64,000 bases of DNA from contig KV918799.1 in the NCBI GenBank assembly GCA_002049455.2, positions 40,020 to 104,019 of the forward strand. The letters are read 5' to 3'. Positions 22,098 to 31,090 of this stretch are shown here, one piece after another; the first letter of the stretch is position 1; each line of letters starts with the position of its first letter. Below the pieces are notes generated by a model that worked only from the letters and a program-made list of their open reading frames with translations, made no database searches and had not been told where the DNA came from. The stretch is from Porphyra umbilicalis (taxonomy: Eukaryota; Rhodophyta; Bangiophyceae; Bangiales; Bangiaceae). The translations under genes were made by a program, and so were the position numbers.

Positions 22098-22916
22098 TCA
22101 CGCATTCAAACCTTTGTCGGGTTTGAAGTGCATGAGATATACCTTTGGACGCGCGATGTGCAGGATGACGGCAGCCAGCGCACAATGACAAAAGAGCCAC
22201 CGCACGCACCACATCAAGCGATAAATGGTTGCTACAACGGACGGACGACAAGAACACAAAGGTCTCCCTGTCAACGCCACAATTTTGGGGAGCCAGCCCC
22301 TACGTGCCAACTGCCGCGCCCATTTTCCAAACACCCGACTCCCGATACGCAACTCCCGATTGCGTCGTGACCAGTCTTCCAATGCACCCGCCCCAAACTG
22401 GGTCCCATCTGCCCCCTGCCAAAACGCGTACACATAGCGCCAATAATACTCGCAGTGCGACTCCTCAATCAACTCATAATGATCACACGCAGCCATGTAT
22501 TCTCCCTCTTCCGTCAGCGCATACGCCGAGCGCCACGCGTCCCGCCGCCCAGCGACGACCGCATCGTCGTTTTGCCGCCCGTTGCGAACGTCAGACGCTG
22601 CAGCTGCGATTGCCTGCTGCTCCGCATCCGATGCCACCGGCAGCACCGCCTTGACCGACGAGCTGGCGGAAGGCGGTGGGGTCGGGTAGTAGGCAGCAAG
22701 CAGCTCCTCTCGCGGCCGCACAACGGTGTCGTATTAGTGTGCCTCTGCGGCTGCGAGACGGGCGACCGCACTGTCCGTAGACGCCTGCGACTGGTCATCA
22801 CCCGACTCGATGCCGGGATCGATGGTGCGACGGGAGGGCTTCTCTTGAGGGTCCCACCACTTTTGGGCAGCGTCAAAGTCGTCGTCACTCTGCCGGTCGT
22901 CGCGCTCCATCACCAT
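22098..22916 (-). pseudogene. Unrecognised protein gene with one in-frame TAA
   Basis: An ATG at 22916 opens a frame with a charged N-terminus (Asp/Gln/Ser-rich), stops at TAA 22734-22736, and goes on in the same frame with a protein-like sequence rich in Tyr, Trp and acidic residues (GEYMAACDHYELIEESHCEY; YWRYVYAFWQGADGTQ), then a basic stretch with repeated Arg and Trp. It ends at 22098. I do not recognise a family. Even composition, aromatic clusters and the flanking hairpin at 21954 support a genuine former or present gene of about 270 codons. Confidence 0.5.
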
Positions 22917-23333
22917 ATCAGATGGATCAGACAGAAAGCCAAATGGGAATGGAATGATGATGAGGAGGAGGATGCTGCCTGCGGAGGAACAGCCGGCCGA
23001 GATTGAGGACGGATGCTGGCCTGAAAAAAGAGGGAGGAAGACAGTCGAGGGCCAGGTCGAAACACGCTTGACGCGGTGCGCGCGATCTTTGGTGGGAGCG
23101 TTGCGTCCGTGAGCTGATCATGTGAGGTCGACAAGGCTGTCTGATGCTGACCTCACATCCTCTGGAGATTGCCCACGAGGTCGGCTGGGTGATCCGGAGA
23201 TCGGCACGTCGAGATCCATAGAAGAACGACCAATCAAAAAGCTGCACGTATGCAGTTAACGTGTCATCAACCAGGACAGGAGGGGGAGAGGCGCTTCACG
23301 TTGACGTTCAAGCTGTACAGAAGGCCCCCGGCG
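22917..23333. other. Intergenic region
   Basis: No gene or repeat recognised. A CCAAT pentamer near 23230 could belong to a promoter of the minus-strand gene ending at 22916. Confidence 0.4.
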
Positions 23334-24058
23334 CAGTGGGGCTTAGACCGTGTACCTTACGGATCTGCTGATTCCGTGTTGCAGGCTGTTGCAGGATCTC
23401 CACAGTCTGCCAAATGGCTGCAGGTCGGGCCATTTTGTGCTGGCAGCCTGCTGGCTCAACAGATATCTGGCAGATCGGCACGCATGTTTTCTGCTCTTTC
23501 GCTGCTTGTCTGCAACATCCAAATGCTGAGACTATGCTCAGCTCGTGCTGTTCTTCTGCTGTACGCTAGTATAACTCCTAGCAGGCGCGGAGTTATCTCG
23601 CTTCTACCAATAGGAAGCCGTTATCGTCATTCAGCAGCAGACTTGATGCTGAAGACATGCGCTGCAAGTGCAGCCCAGTTGCAGGTTTCCACAGACCCGG
23701 CACAGAAAATGTGCGCTGCAACAGGGGTCCGGCGGCGACCTGCAACATTATACCAGCAGATTACCTGCAGGTCAAAAACAATAAAGGCTTATCGGGGGCA
23801 GAAAAAAACGGGGGATCACGCTGGAACTTTTTGGCACAAGATCCTCGCACCGTCACGGTGCGTTCCATGAAAGAAAAGCACCGGTCCTCCGTTTTTTTTG
23901 CATAAATGCACGACAATGAGCTGCTCCGCAGATCTCTGCTGCAGGAAATCATGCTGCTCGTGGCTCACGCGGCCACTTTTTCAGACCTGCAAGCAGTCTG
24001 CAACACGCCATTGCAGAGGATTCGCAGATCTGTAAGGTATACGGTCTAAGCCCCACTG
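23334..24058. mobile_element. Non-autonomous hAT-like element (MITE) with ~43-bp terminal inverted repeats
   Basis: The left end begins CAGTGGGGCTTAGACCGT (23334 on) and the right end is its inverse complement, ending CACTG at 24058. The match continues with a few differences for about 43 bp at each end. Ends of the form CAGTG...CACTG are common in hAT transposons. The 725-bp interior is less GC-rich, codes for nothing I recognise, and has many TGCAG motifs near the ends. The 8-bp flanks (23326-23333 and 24059-24066) do not match each other, so no target duplication survives or the superfamily call is wrong. Confidence 0.75.
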
Positions 24059-24091
24059 CGCGACGGTGAGGTGAGAGGGGGAGAGGGGGCG

Positions 24092-24249
24092 GGGGCTGAA
24101 ACATTGGATACCAGCCACTTTTGGCGTGGAATCTCAGTCAAACAGAATTTTGGGCGGCGACGGCGGGGGGGGGGCTGAAACATTGGACACCAGTCACGCT
24201 TGGCGTGGAATCGCAGTCAAACAGAATGGTGGGCGGCGACGGCGGATAC
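24092..24249. repeat. 79-bp tandem duplication
   Basis: GGGGCTGAAACATTGGA starts at 24092 and again at 24171; both copies run through TTGGCGTGGAATC, CAGTCAAACAGAAT and GGGCGGCGACGGCGG with few changes. It lies directly beside the MITE but has no sequence relation to its ends. Confidence 0.8.
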
Positions 24250-24774
24250 CGAAAACCGTCTGCGTCCGCCCCGGTGTCCCCCGGCGATACAAAGTGAACA
24301 CAGTCAGAGCGCGCGTGAGGACAGGGCAATTCTCAGCTACGCAGTCGGACAGACATCACCGTTCATATCGAATGTGGATTTGATGGCAAACACAGCCCCT
24401 CTTCAAAACGAAAACCATGGTACAGTCGCCTGCCCTGCCTGCCTGCCTGTAACCCTGCCGCTGGTTCTGAAATGCTGCATGCATGCGGCTGGTCGCAAAC
24501 GTACTTTTCCACTTCTCCCCATGCCACCGCTTCCAGAACGGGCAACGGTGAGGCACCGTCAGAATGAAAAGTGGAAGCATCTTCCTCAGCCCATGACGTG
24601 CGATGGCTTCAACCACCACTGGCTGCGGCGGTCCCCCATCGTCGCATAGTATGACGACTGGCCTTGCAGACAGACAGCACTGCTACCATATAGGGGCGCT
24701 CATAATTGATCGACATCACCATGGGGGAACCGTGTGCCGTGCAAGGGAGCGCTCTTGGGAAAGAAAAAGGTTTG
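24250..24774. other. Intergenic region left of Copia insertion
   Basis: No gene recognised. It contains a short CCTG run at about 24430-24450. The right end is the original insertion site of the Copia element. Confidence 0.4.
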
Positions 24775-24779
24775 CCGCG
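24775..24779. repeat. Target site duplication of Copia element (left copy)
   Basis: CCGCG immediately precedes the 5' LTR and is repeated at 30715-30719 immediately after the 3' LTR. Five base pairs is the usual staggered cut made by Copia-type integrases. Confidence 0.9.
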
Positions 24780-25252
24780 TGTTGAGCATGGCTCAGCAGC
24801 TCCACATGGCGAGGTGCATTGGCAGCGACAAGTCCGGCGGTATTTCCGGGTAAGTAGCAATGTATTGCATGCAAGCCATATGTATTTCGGGACAAGTCCG
24901 AAGTATGATGGGACTTTGTGACACCTACTGTCATGTATTTGTGGTGTGTATTTTGGCATGTATTTGATTGTATTTGTGTTTTTTGGCGACCCATTAGGGG
25001 CTTAGCTCCGGGAGATTAGCGTGTTGAGCTCGGCGGGATGGTCCGGACTTGTGGGGTGGTTAGAGGCTGTGCCCTCTGGGTGTGAGCTCCCCCTCGGGAG
25101 GTGCGCCGTGCGCTCTGCGACGGCGTGAGAGTGGGGATGTTCCTGGAGGGCGCTGGGAGCGGGTCGTCTGGGGGTCAAGAGGCTGCTGGCCTTGTGCCGC
25201 AGACCCGCCCCGAGTAAACCAACGCATCCACCCAACTACCGCTCACTTCACA
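24780..25252 (+). repeat. Copia 5' LTR
   Basis: Starts TGTTGAGCATGG and ends CGCTCACTTCACA, with the canonical TG...CA ends. It is 473 bp and identical to the 3' LTR except for two substitutions. It presumably carries the element's promoter and polyadenylation signals, but I cannot point to a definite TATA box. Confidence 0.95.
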
Positions 25253-25267
25253 GGTTATGGGCCCAGC
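25253..25267 (+). other. Copia primer binding site (initiator tRNA-Met anticodon arm)
   Basis: GGTTATGGGCCCAGC directly follows the 5' LTR. It is the exact complement of the conserved anticodon stem-loop of eukaryotic initiator tRNA-Met (GCTGGGCCCATAACC). This implies priming by a cleaved half-tRNA, as known for Drosophila copia, rather than by the tRNA 3' end. Confidence 0.85.
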
Positions 25268-28200
25268 TGTCGCTGGTGGTAATCGTCGTCTTCCCTGCGG
25301 TCGCTGGCGAGACGACGTTGCTGGGGTCGCAGTGTGTTCCGGCGTGGGGCGGGCGTTCTCTGCTCCCTACGTCGTTAGTGCGGCGCTGTGCGGCGCCGAG
25401 GTCGTCAACATGTCAGACCACGGCCGCTTTGGCGGCCTGCGGTTCGCGCAGCTGGACGACGACTACAAGGTGTGGGCGGCGTACCAGCGAGCGCAGCTCA
25501 AGAAGGAGAAGCTATGGGCGGCGGTCGTGACGGACCGCCCGGCTTCTGCGTCCGACGACAAGAAGTCCGACCCGGTGGTCGAAGCGTGGGACGCCATGAA
25601 CGAGGCGGCGCTGGCGACCATCCAGATGTCGGTCAAGCCCGTGCATCTCAACACGGTCACGTCGGTGGACACGGCCAAGGAGGCCTGGGACGCGCTCAAG
25701 GTCATGCTCGAGGCGCGGGACAACGCGCAGCTGCTGCGGCTCATGGACGAGCTGAGCAGCCTGAAGAAGGGCGGCGACGAGAACATCATCAAGTTCACGT
25801 CGCGAGCCAAGATGATCCGGGACGAGCTCGCCATGCTCGGTAACCCTGTGGACGACAACACGCTCGCGCTGCGTGTCTTATCGGGGCTGCCTGCAGAGTA
25901 CGGGATGCTCAGGACGGTCTTGGAGAACAAGGACACCAAGCTCGTCATGTCGGACGTGACGGCTAAGCTGCTTCAAGTCGAGCAGCGGAGCATTTTTGTC
26001 GGCGCTTCCAAGCCTTCTGGCAGTGTCAAGTCACAAGCCTTTGCGGCAGCGGCGCCTAAGAAGCCGTTTGACAAGAAGTCGGTCGTGTGCTTCTACTGCA
26101 ACAAGAAGGGACACATGCAGCGCGACTGCTACAAGAAGAAGGCGGACGAGGCCAAGGGCAAGGGCAAGCCCGGCGGTGGTGGTCGTGAAGGCGGCCACGG
26201 CGGCGGGCCCCACGCGGAGGCCGCTCTGGCCTACACTGCTTCTACTGGCAATGCCGGGAGCAGTAAGGCTCACGGGAGCACACGGGGGTCATCAACTTGG
26301 GTGCTCGACTCTGGTGCAACCAACCACATGGCCGCCGGGGATAAGGGCTTCACCGTCCGGACGGCGGGAAGCGGGGCCGAGGTCACCTTGGCCAACGGCG
26401 ATAAGGTGCCCATCAAGGGGCACGGCCACGTCTCCATGGACGTTGGCAAGGGCAAAACCAAGACGCGCATGGTGCTAGGGGAGGCCATGCTCGTTCCGAA
26501 CCTGACCAGCAACCTGCTGTCGGTTCGAGCGGTCGACCGCAATCGCGGTGCTGTGGTGTTTGTCAACAACGCCTGTTACATCCTCAGCGACGGGGATGCT
26601 GTTCGCTTGAGCGGGGTGCTCGACAAGGCGACGGTGGTCGGCAAGGTGAACGACCTGGAGCAGTATGTGCTCAAGGTAACGCCGGTCCAGGCGTCGGCTA
26701 ACGCGGCATCAACGCGCATAGCTGGGGAGGCGGAGCTGTGGCACCGTCGGTTCAACCACTTGGGGTTGGAGAACCTCAAGCGGGCGGCCACAATGGTCGA
26801 CGGCATGCCGTCGTCAGTGGCAGACGCTAAGCGCGTCATTGGCACTGTGTGTGTGCCGTGTGTGGACGGCAAGATGGTTCAGTCGCCGAGCCCCCGCTCG
26901 TCGACAGCGACAACCAAGTGCGAACTGGTGCACACCGACATTGGTGGCCCACTCACTGAGTCGCTGGGTGGCTCCCTCTACTTTATGACGGCACTGGAGG
27001 ACTCAACGGGGTTCATCACGGCTACGCCTATCAAGACAAAAGGGATGGCCCCGGACGTGCTCAGGACGCGTATTAAGCAGCTCGAGACGCTCCCGGGGGT
27101 CAAGGTCAAGCGCGTCCGTCATGATGGTGCCAAGGAGTACGTCACTAACGACCTCAAGGCATGGTACGAGGACAAGGGCATCACGTCGGAGATGACGGCG
27201 CCGTACAAGTCACAGCAGAACGGCAAAGCGGAGCGGGTGAACCGCACGCTGATGGAGCGCGTGCGTGCTGCTCTGCTCGATGCGGGAGCGGAGGAAGAGC
27301 TGTGGGCTGAGGCGTTGGCCTCCGTCGTTCATGTTCTGAACAGATCCCCCAAGGCGGGGCTGGACGTGACGCCGCTGGAGGCTCTAACGGGTCGACGCCC
27401 CAACGTCGCGGGATTCCGCGTTTGGGGGAGTCGGGCGTGGGCGCTCAAACCCAAGAAGCAGCAGCGTAAGCTGGAGCCAAGGACCGACGTCGGCCGCTTT
27501 GTCGGCTACACGGTCGGTGGCAAGGCCTACCGCATCCTCGAAGACGAGACGAACCAAGTCTTTGAGCGTCGAGACGTGCTGATGGAGGAGAACCCGGCTA
27601 AGGTCGAGACGTCGGCGGTCGGGCCAAGCGCTGGTCCCCGGCTAACTGCGGAGGCTGACGCCGACAGCGTCGACGGCACGGAAGGGGAAATGGACATGCT
27701 CGACGCTGAAGGCGGGCGTGGGGACGAGTACACCCCCGACGAAACTTCCACAAGCGACGAAGATGGCAGTCCTCCTTCCCTCGCTGAAGAGAGCGAGAAA
27801 GAGGACGATGACGGCGACGGTGACTCGACACCCTGGGTCGGTCAAGCACCTGCGGCCAGTGACAGCGTCGCACCGGGGCCTCGTCGCTCGAAGCGCAAGC
27901 CAGCGCCCAAGGTAACATGGTGGGAGAAGGAACCCAAGGCGTACCTGGCCAGCGGTACCGCGTCCGCGGCTGAGGCGGGCTGGGACTTGCACAAACCGCC
28001 TGCAAACGAGAAGGAGGCGCGCGCTCGTCCTGACTGGCCGCTGTGGAAGCAGGCCATTAAGGAGGAGGTGGCGGCACACAAGAACCTTGGCACCTGGTCC
28101 AAGACCAACGGTAACAACAAGAAGCACAAGGCCGTCAAGACGCGATTCGTGTTTGACATCAAGCACGACGCGGAGGGCAAGATGACGCGCTACAAGGCCC

Positions 28201-29588
28201 GACTCGTGGCCCAAGGTTTCAACCAAGTGCCGGGGCGCGACTTTGATGAGACATGGGCGCCGGTGCCCAACGCGGCTACGACACGGTCTCTCTTTGCTGT
28301 GGCTGCAGCTACGGGCTGGGAGGTTCATCATGTCGATGTCAAGACAGCCTTCCTCAACGCCAAGATGGAAAAGGAGATGTACATCAAACTCCCCGACGGT
28401 GTCGATCCGAAGGGGCTGGAGGAGATATGTCGGCTAAATCTGGCACTCTACGGGACAAAGCAGGCGGGGCGGCTGTGGGGCATCAAGCTCGACAAAGAGC
28501 TCAAGGAGATGGGGGCGGTCCGGTCCAAGGTGGACCCGTGCCTCTATGAGTGGCACCACCCCGTGCACGGGTGTATCTTTATCCTCGTGTACGTCGACGA
28601 CCTTATCGTGGCGGGCGAGAAGCTGGCTGGGGTCAAGGCCGTCAAGCACTCCGTGTCTGCCAAGTTTGAGGTGCGCGACATGGGGGAGGTCAAGGACTTT
28701 ATCGGCATGAAGGTCATGCGCAACCGGGCGGCCAAGACTCTGACGTTGAGCAACCCGGGGCACACCGCGACGCTGCTGGAGGCGTTCGGGATGGACAAGG
28801 CGACGCCAAACAAGACACCGATGGCGTCGGGGGTCAAGCTGACCAAGACAGGGGAGGGCCTTCTGCCGGAAGGCAACCGTTACGCCGAGTTGGTTGGCTC
28901 CCTCCTCTACCTGTCTACCACGACGAGGCCAGACATCGCCTTTGCCGTGGGGGTGCTGTCGCGCTTCATGTCCTGCCCTGAGGAGGACCACATGCGCGCG
29001 GCCAAGGGGGTTTTGCGCTACCTGCGCGGGACGACTCGCCTGGGGGTGGTCTACGGCGGCAGCGAGCCGCTGCAAGGGTTTGTCGACGCCGAATGGGCCG
29101 GCGACATCGACGGTCGTCGGTCGACAACCGGTTTCGTCTTTACCTGCAATGGCGGGCCGATTGCGTGGGCAAGCAAGCGCCAGTCGACCGTGGCCACCTC
29201 AACGGCCGAGGCGGAGTACGTGGCCGCCGCGATGGCGACCAAGGAGGCGCTGTGGCTACGCAAGCTGCTGTCGGTGCTGGGCGTCGACGGCGGAGCCGTG
29301 CCAATGGGGGAGGACAACCAGTCCTGCCTGGCGCTTGTCAACAACCCGGAAGCGACGGGGCGGACTAAGCACGTGGATGTGGCTTTCCACATGGTGCGAG
29401 ACTACCAGGCCCGCGGGGAGGTGGCATTCTACTTCCTCCCGAGCGCGGAGATGCCGGCGGACGGGCTCACTAAGCCGCTGCCGTTGCCGGCGTTTATGGC
29501 TTTCCGGAACGCCATCGGGACTGGCGGGGACCTGGGCGAGGTGGTGCGCGACGCTGGCCTCGGCGGCCCCCCGTTGGGGAAGTGCTGA
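25257..29588 (+). CDS. Copia gag-pol polyprotein
   Basis: One frame of 1,443 codons ending TGA. The first ATG (25257) lies inside the primer site; the likelier start is the ATG at 25410, where Gag-like sequence begins (residue 52). Domains in order: Gag helices (about 60-240); CCHC zinc knuckle CFYCNKKGHMQRDC (from residue 278); aspartic protease WVLDSGATNH (DSG at 351-353); HHCC pre-integrase zinc finger (about 496-545); integrase core with D561, D623 and E659, giving DD35E spacing; reverse transcriptase with YVDD at 1112-1115; RNase H with STAEAEY and DNQS. All catalytic residues are present, so the element may be autonomous. Gag and Pol share one frame with no shift or stop, so Gag excess must come from splicing or processing. 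Confidence 0.97.
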   Translation: MGPAVAGGNRRLPCGRWRDDVAGVAVCSGVGRAFSAPYVVSAALCGAEVVNMSDHGRFGGLRFAQLDDDYKVWAAYQRAQLKKEKLWAAVVTDRPASASDDKKSDPVVEAWDAMNEAALATIQMSVKPVHLNTVTSVDTAKEAWDALKVMLEARDNAQLLRLMDELSSLKKGGDENIIKFTSRAKMIRDELAMLGNPVDDNTLALRVLSGLPAEYGMLRTVLENKDTKLVMSDVTAKLLQVEQRSIFVGASKPSGSVKSQAFAAAAPKKPFDKKSVVCFYCNKKGHMQRDCYKKKADEAKGKGKPGGGGREGGHGGGPHAEAALAYTASTGNAGSSKAHGSTRGSSTWVLDSGATNHMAAGDKGFTVRTAGSGAEVTLANGDKVPIKGHGHVSMDVGKGKTKTRMVLGEAMLVPNLTSNLLSVRAVDRNRGAVVFVNNACYILSDGDAVRLSGVLDKATVVGKVNDLEQYVLKVTPVQASANAASTRIAGEAELWHRRFNHLGLENLKRAATMVDGMPSSVADAKRVIGTVCVPCVDGKMVQSPSPRSSTATTKCELVHTDIGGPLTESLGGSLYFMTALEDSTGFITATPIKTKGMAPDVLRTRIKQLETLPGVKVKRVRHDGAKEYVTNDLKAWYEDKGITSEMTAPYKSQQNGKAERVNRTLMERVRAALLDAGAEEELWAEALASVVHVLNRSPKAGLDVTPLEALTGRRPNVAGFRVWGSRAWALKPKKQQRKLEPRTDVGRFVGYTVGGKAYRILEDETNQVFERRDVLMEENPAKVETSAVGPSAGPRLTAEADADSVDGTEGEMDMLDAEGGRGDEYTPDETSTSDEDGSPPSLAEESEKEDDDGDGDSTPWVGQAPAASDSVAPGPRRSKRKPAPKVTWWEKEPKAYLASGTASAAEAGWDLHKPPANEKEARARPDWPLWKQAIKEEVAAHKNLGTWSKTNGNNKKHKAVKTRFVFDIKHDAEGKMTRYKARLVAQGFNQVPGRDFDETWAPVPNAATTRSLFAVAAATGWEVHHVDVKTAFLNAKMEKEMYIKLPDGVDPKGLEEICRLNLALYGTKQAGRLWGIKLDKELKEMGAVRSKVDPCLYEWHHPVHGCIFILVYVDDLIVAGEKLAGVKAVKHSVSAKFEVRDMGEVKDFIGMKVMRNRAAKTLTLSNPGHTATLLEAFGMDKATPNKTPMASGVKLTKTGEGLLPEGNRYAELVGSLLYLSTTTRPDIAFAVGVLSRFMSCPEEDHMRAAKGVLRYLRGTTRLGVVYGGSEPLQGFVDAEWAGDIDGRRSTTGFVFTCNGGPIAWASKRQSTVATSTAEAEYVAAAMATKEALWLRKLLSVLGVDGGAVPMGEDNQSCLALVNNPEATGRTKHVDVAFHMVRDYQARGEVAFYFLPSAEMPADGLTKPLPLPAFMAFRNAIGTGGDLGEVVRDAGLGGPPLGKC

Positions 29589-30233
29589 GCGGCTGCGGTG
29601 CTACTGGGGACGGCCAGTGGCACAACCGCGGGGTCGCGGTTATCGGCCGAGTCGATCTGGTCCGGAGTCGATTTGCGGCGTTTTGGCCGACATGGGTAGT
29701 AGCGCTCCTGTCCACGTCGGGCCCGGTGGTCCATTTCGGCCAAGTCGCAGAAGGGAAGGTTAGTAGCGCTACTACCCAACCTCTGGCGGTCGGATCGAGT
29801 TGCAACAAGTGGAGTGCCACGCGTCTGCGGATCAAGTTGTAACACGTGGCTGTCCACGTGTCGCATTGTAACACGTGGCTGTCCACGTGTCGAGTTGTAA
29901 CACGTGGTCGGCCACGTGTAGCGACCCGGAGCTGGCGATGGATAGTAGCGCTACTGTTCTTCGCGGCCGGGCCGGGCGGCGGGTCGTATCTCCGCCGTCT
30001 GATGGACTCTGACGGAGCTGTCCAATCATTTTGGTCAGCTCGACGTCCTCTTTCACATGGGCCTTCGTACGGGGGCATCTGTTGTGGTTGATTTTTTGGT
30101 TGGTATCGATACCAACTGCACCTGGGTTTCCTGCCTGTGAGGCAGGCACCCGGAGTTCGACTCTTGCCGCGGTCACGTTTTCCCGATGGCGACATCGGGA
30201 CGTGGCCCGCACACCCAGCGCCCATGTGGACCT
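29589..30233 (+). other. Copia 3' noncoding region with palindromes
   Basis: 645 bp between the pol stop and the polypurine tract, unusually long for Copia. It holds three tandem hairpins built on CACGTGG...CCACGTG (about 29840-29922, period about 29 bp), three copies of a TAGTAGCGCT(AC) palindrome (about 29696, 29762, 29943) and a tRNA-like segment at 30129-30176. These may be RNA structural or regulatory signals. Confidence 0.7.
30129..30176 (+). other. tRNA-like anticodon and T-arm remnant
   Basis: CCTGCCTGTGAGGCAGG forms a 5-bp stem with a 7-base loop having T at position 33 and GTG at the anticodon place. It is followed by a variable-like CACCC and AGTTCGACTC, which matches most of the Pol III B-box. 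The acceptor and D arms do not pair, so it is not a functional tRNA gene. It may be a captured tRNA fragment in the Copia 3' region. Confidence 0.35.
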
Positions 30234-30241
30234 GGGGGGAG
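30234..30241 (+). other. Copia polypurine tract
   Basis: GGGGGGAG lies immediately before the 3' LTR, the position of the RNase H-resistant primer for plus-strand synthesis. Confidence 0.85.
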
Positions 30242-30714
30242 TGTTGAGCATGGCTCAGCAGCTCCACATGGCGAGGTGCATTGGCAGCGACAAGTCCGGC
30301 GGTATTTCCGGGTAAGTAGCAATGTATTGCATGCAAGCCATATGTATTTCGGGACAAGTCCGAAGTATGATGGGACTTTGTGACACCTACTGTCATGTAT
30401 TTGTGGTGTGTATTTTGGCATGTATTTGATTGTATTTGTGTTTTTGGGCGACCCATTAGGGGCTTAGCTCCGGGAGATTAGCGGGTTGAGCTCGGCGGGA
30501 TGGTCCGGACTTGTGGGGTGGTTAGAGGCTGTGCCCTCTGGGTGTGAGCTCCCCCTCGGGAGGTGCGCCGTGCGCTCTGCGACGGCGTGAGAGTGGGGAT
30601 GTTCCTGGAGGGCGCTGGGAGCGGGTCGTCTGGGGGTCAAGAGGCTGCTGGCCTTGTGCCGCAGACCCGCCCCGAGTAAACCAACGCATCCACCCAACTA
30701 CCGCTCACTTCACA
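30242..30714 (+). repeat. Copia 3' LTR
   Basis: 473 bp, same ends as the 5' LTR, two substitutions between the copies. Followed by the CCGCG target duplication at 30715-30719. Confidence 0.95.
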
Positions 30715-30726
30715 CCGCGAAAGAGC

Positions 30727-30840
30727 GCTGCACGGCCAAGTCGACTGAACCCAATGACTTGGCGAAAATCGGATTCGTGTGGGGGAGCAGTAGGCCTACT
30801 GCTCGCCAACCACCAATTCCCTTGGTCGTCCTCAGTCAGC
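30727..30840. repeat. Hairpin repeat family member
   Basis: Contains CTGCACGGCCAAGTCGACTG, GACTTGGCGAAAATCGG, a perfect 20-bp palindrome GAGCAGTAGGCCTACTGCTC at 30785-30804, then CCAACCACCAATTCCCTTGG. It lies about 290 bp beyond the 3' end of the helicase gene (31091). The Copia insertion is right at its left edge. Confidence 0.85.
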
Positions 30841-31090
30841 CAATCGAAAGACTTGAAAACTACATTCGCTTGAAATCTTTCCTGCGCCATGTGCTTGCTG
30901 CCCCACGGGCACACACACACACACCGACGCACAGACACGCCAGCGCGGCCTTGGTCACAGACACACACGCACTCAAGAACACAAGGAAATAAAAAGACAA
31001 GAAAAGAGAGACCATGATAGAAAAAAACTAGAATGAGACGCCCAGAGCTTCTGCTAGGACGGGAGCAAACAAGGCAATGTTGGGTACCCC

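Larger units (their letters stand above)
24780..30714 (+). mobile_element. Intact Ty1/Copia LTR retrotransposon
   Basis: A complete 5,935-bp element: 473-bp LTRs, a primer site matching initiator tRNA-Met, one uninterrupted gag-pol frame in Copia order (protease, integrase, reverse transcriptase, RNase H), a polypurine tract and a 5-bp target duplication. The two LTRs differ at only two positions (24984/30446 and 25022/30484, T versus G), so the insertion is recent. It split the flank of a hairpin-family repeat: the sequence right of 30719 carries the family's CACGGC...GTCGA box. Confidence 0.97.

Noticed and set aside
29596-30456. 320-codon minus-strand frame across the Copia 3' end
   Set aside because: It crosses pol, the palindromic noncoding region and the LTR, and parallels a similar frame in the 5' LTR; it is an antisense chance frame.
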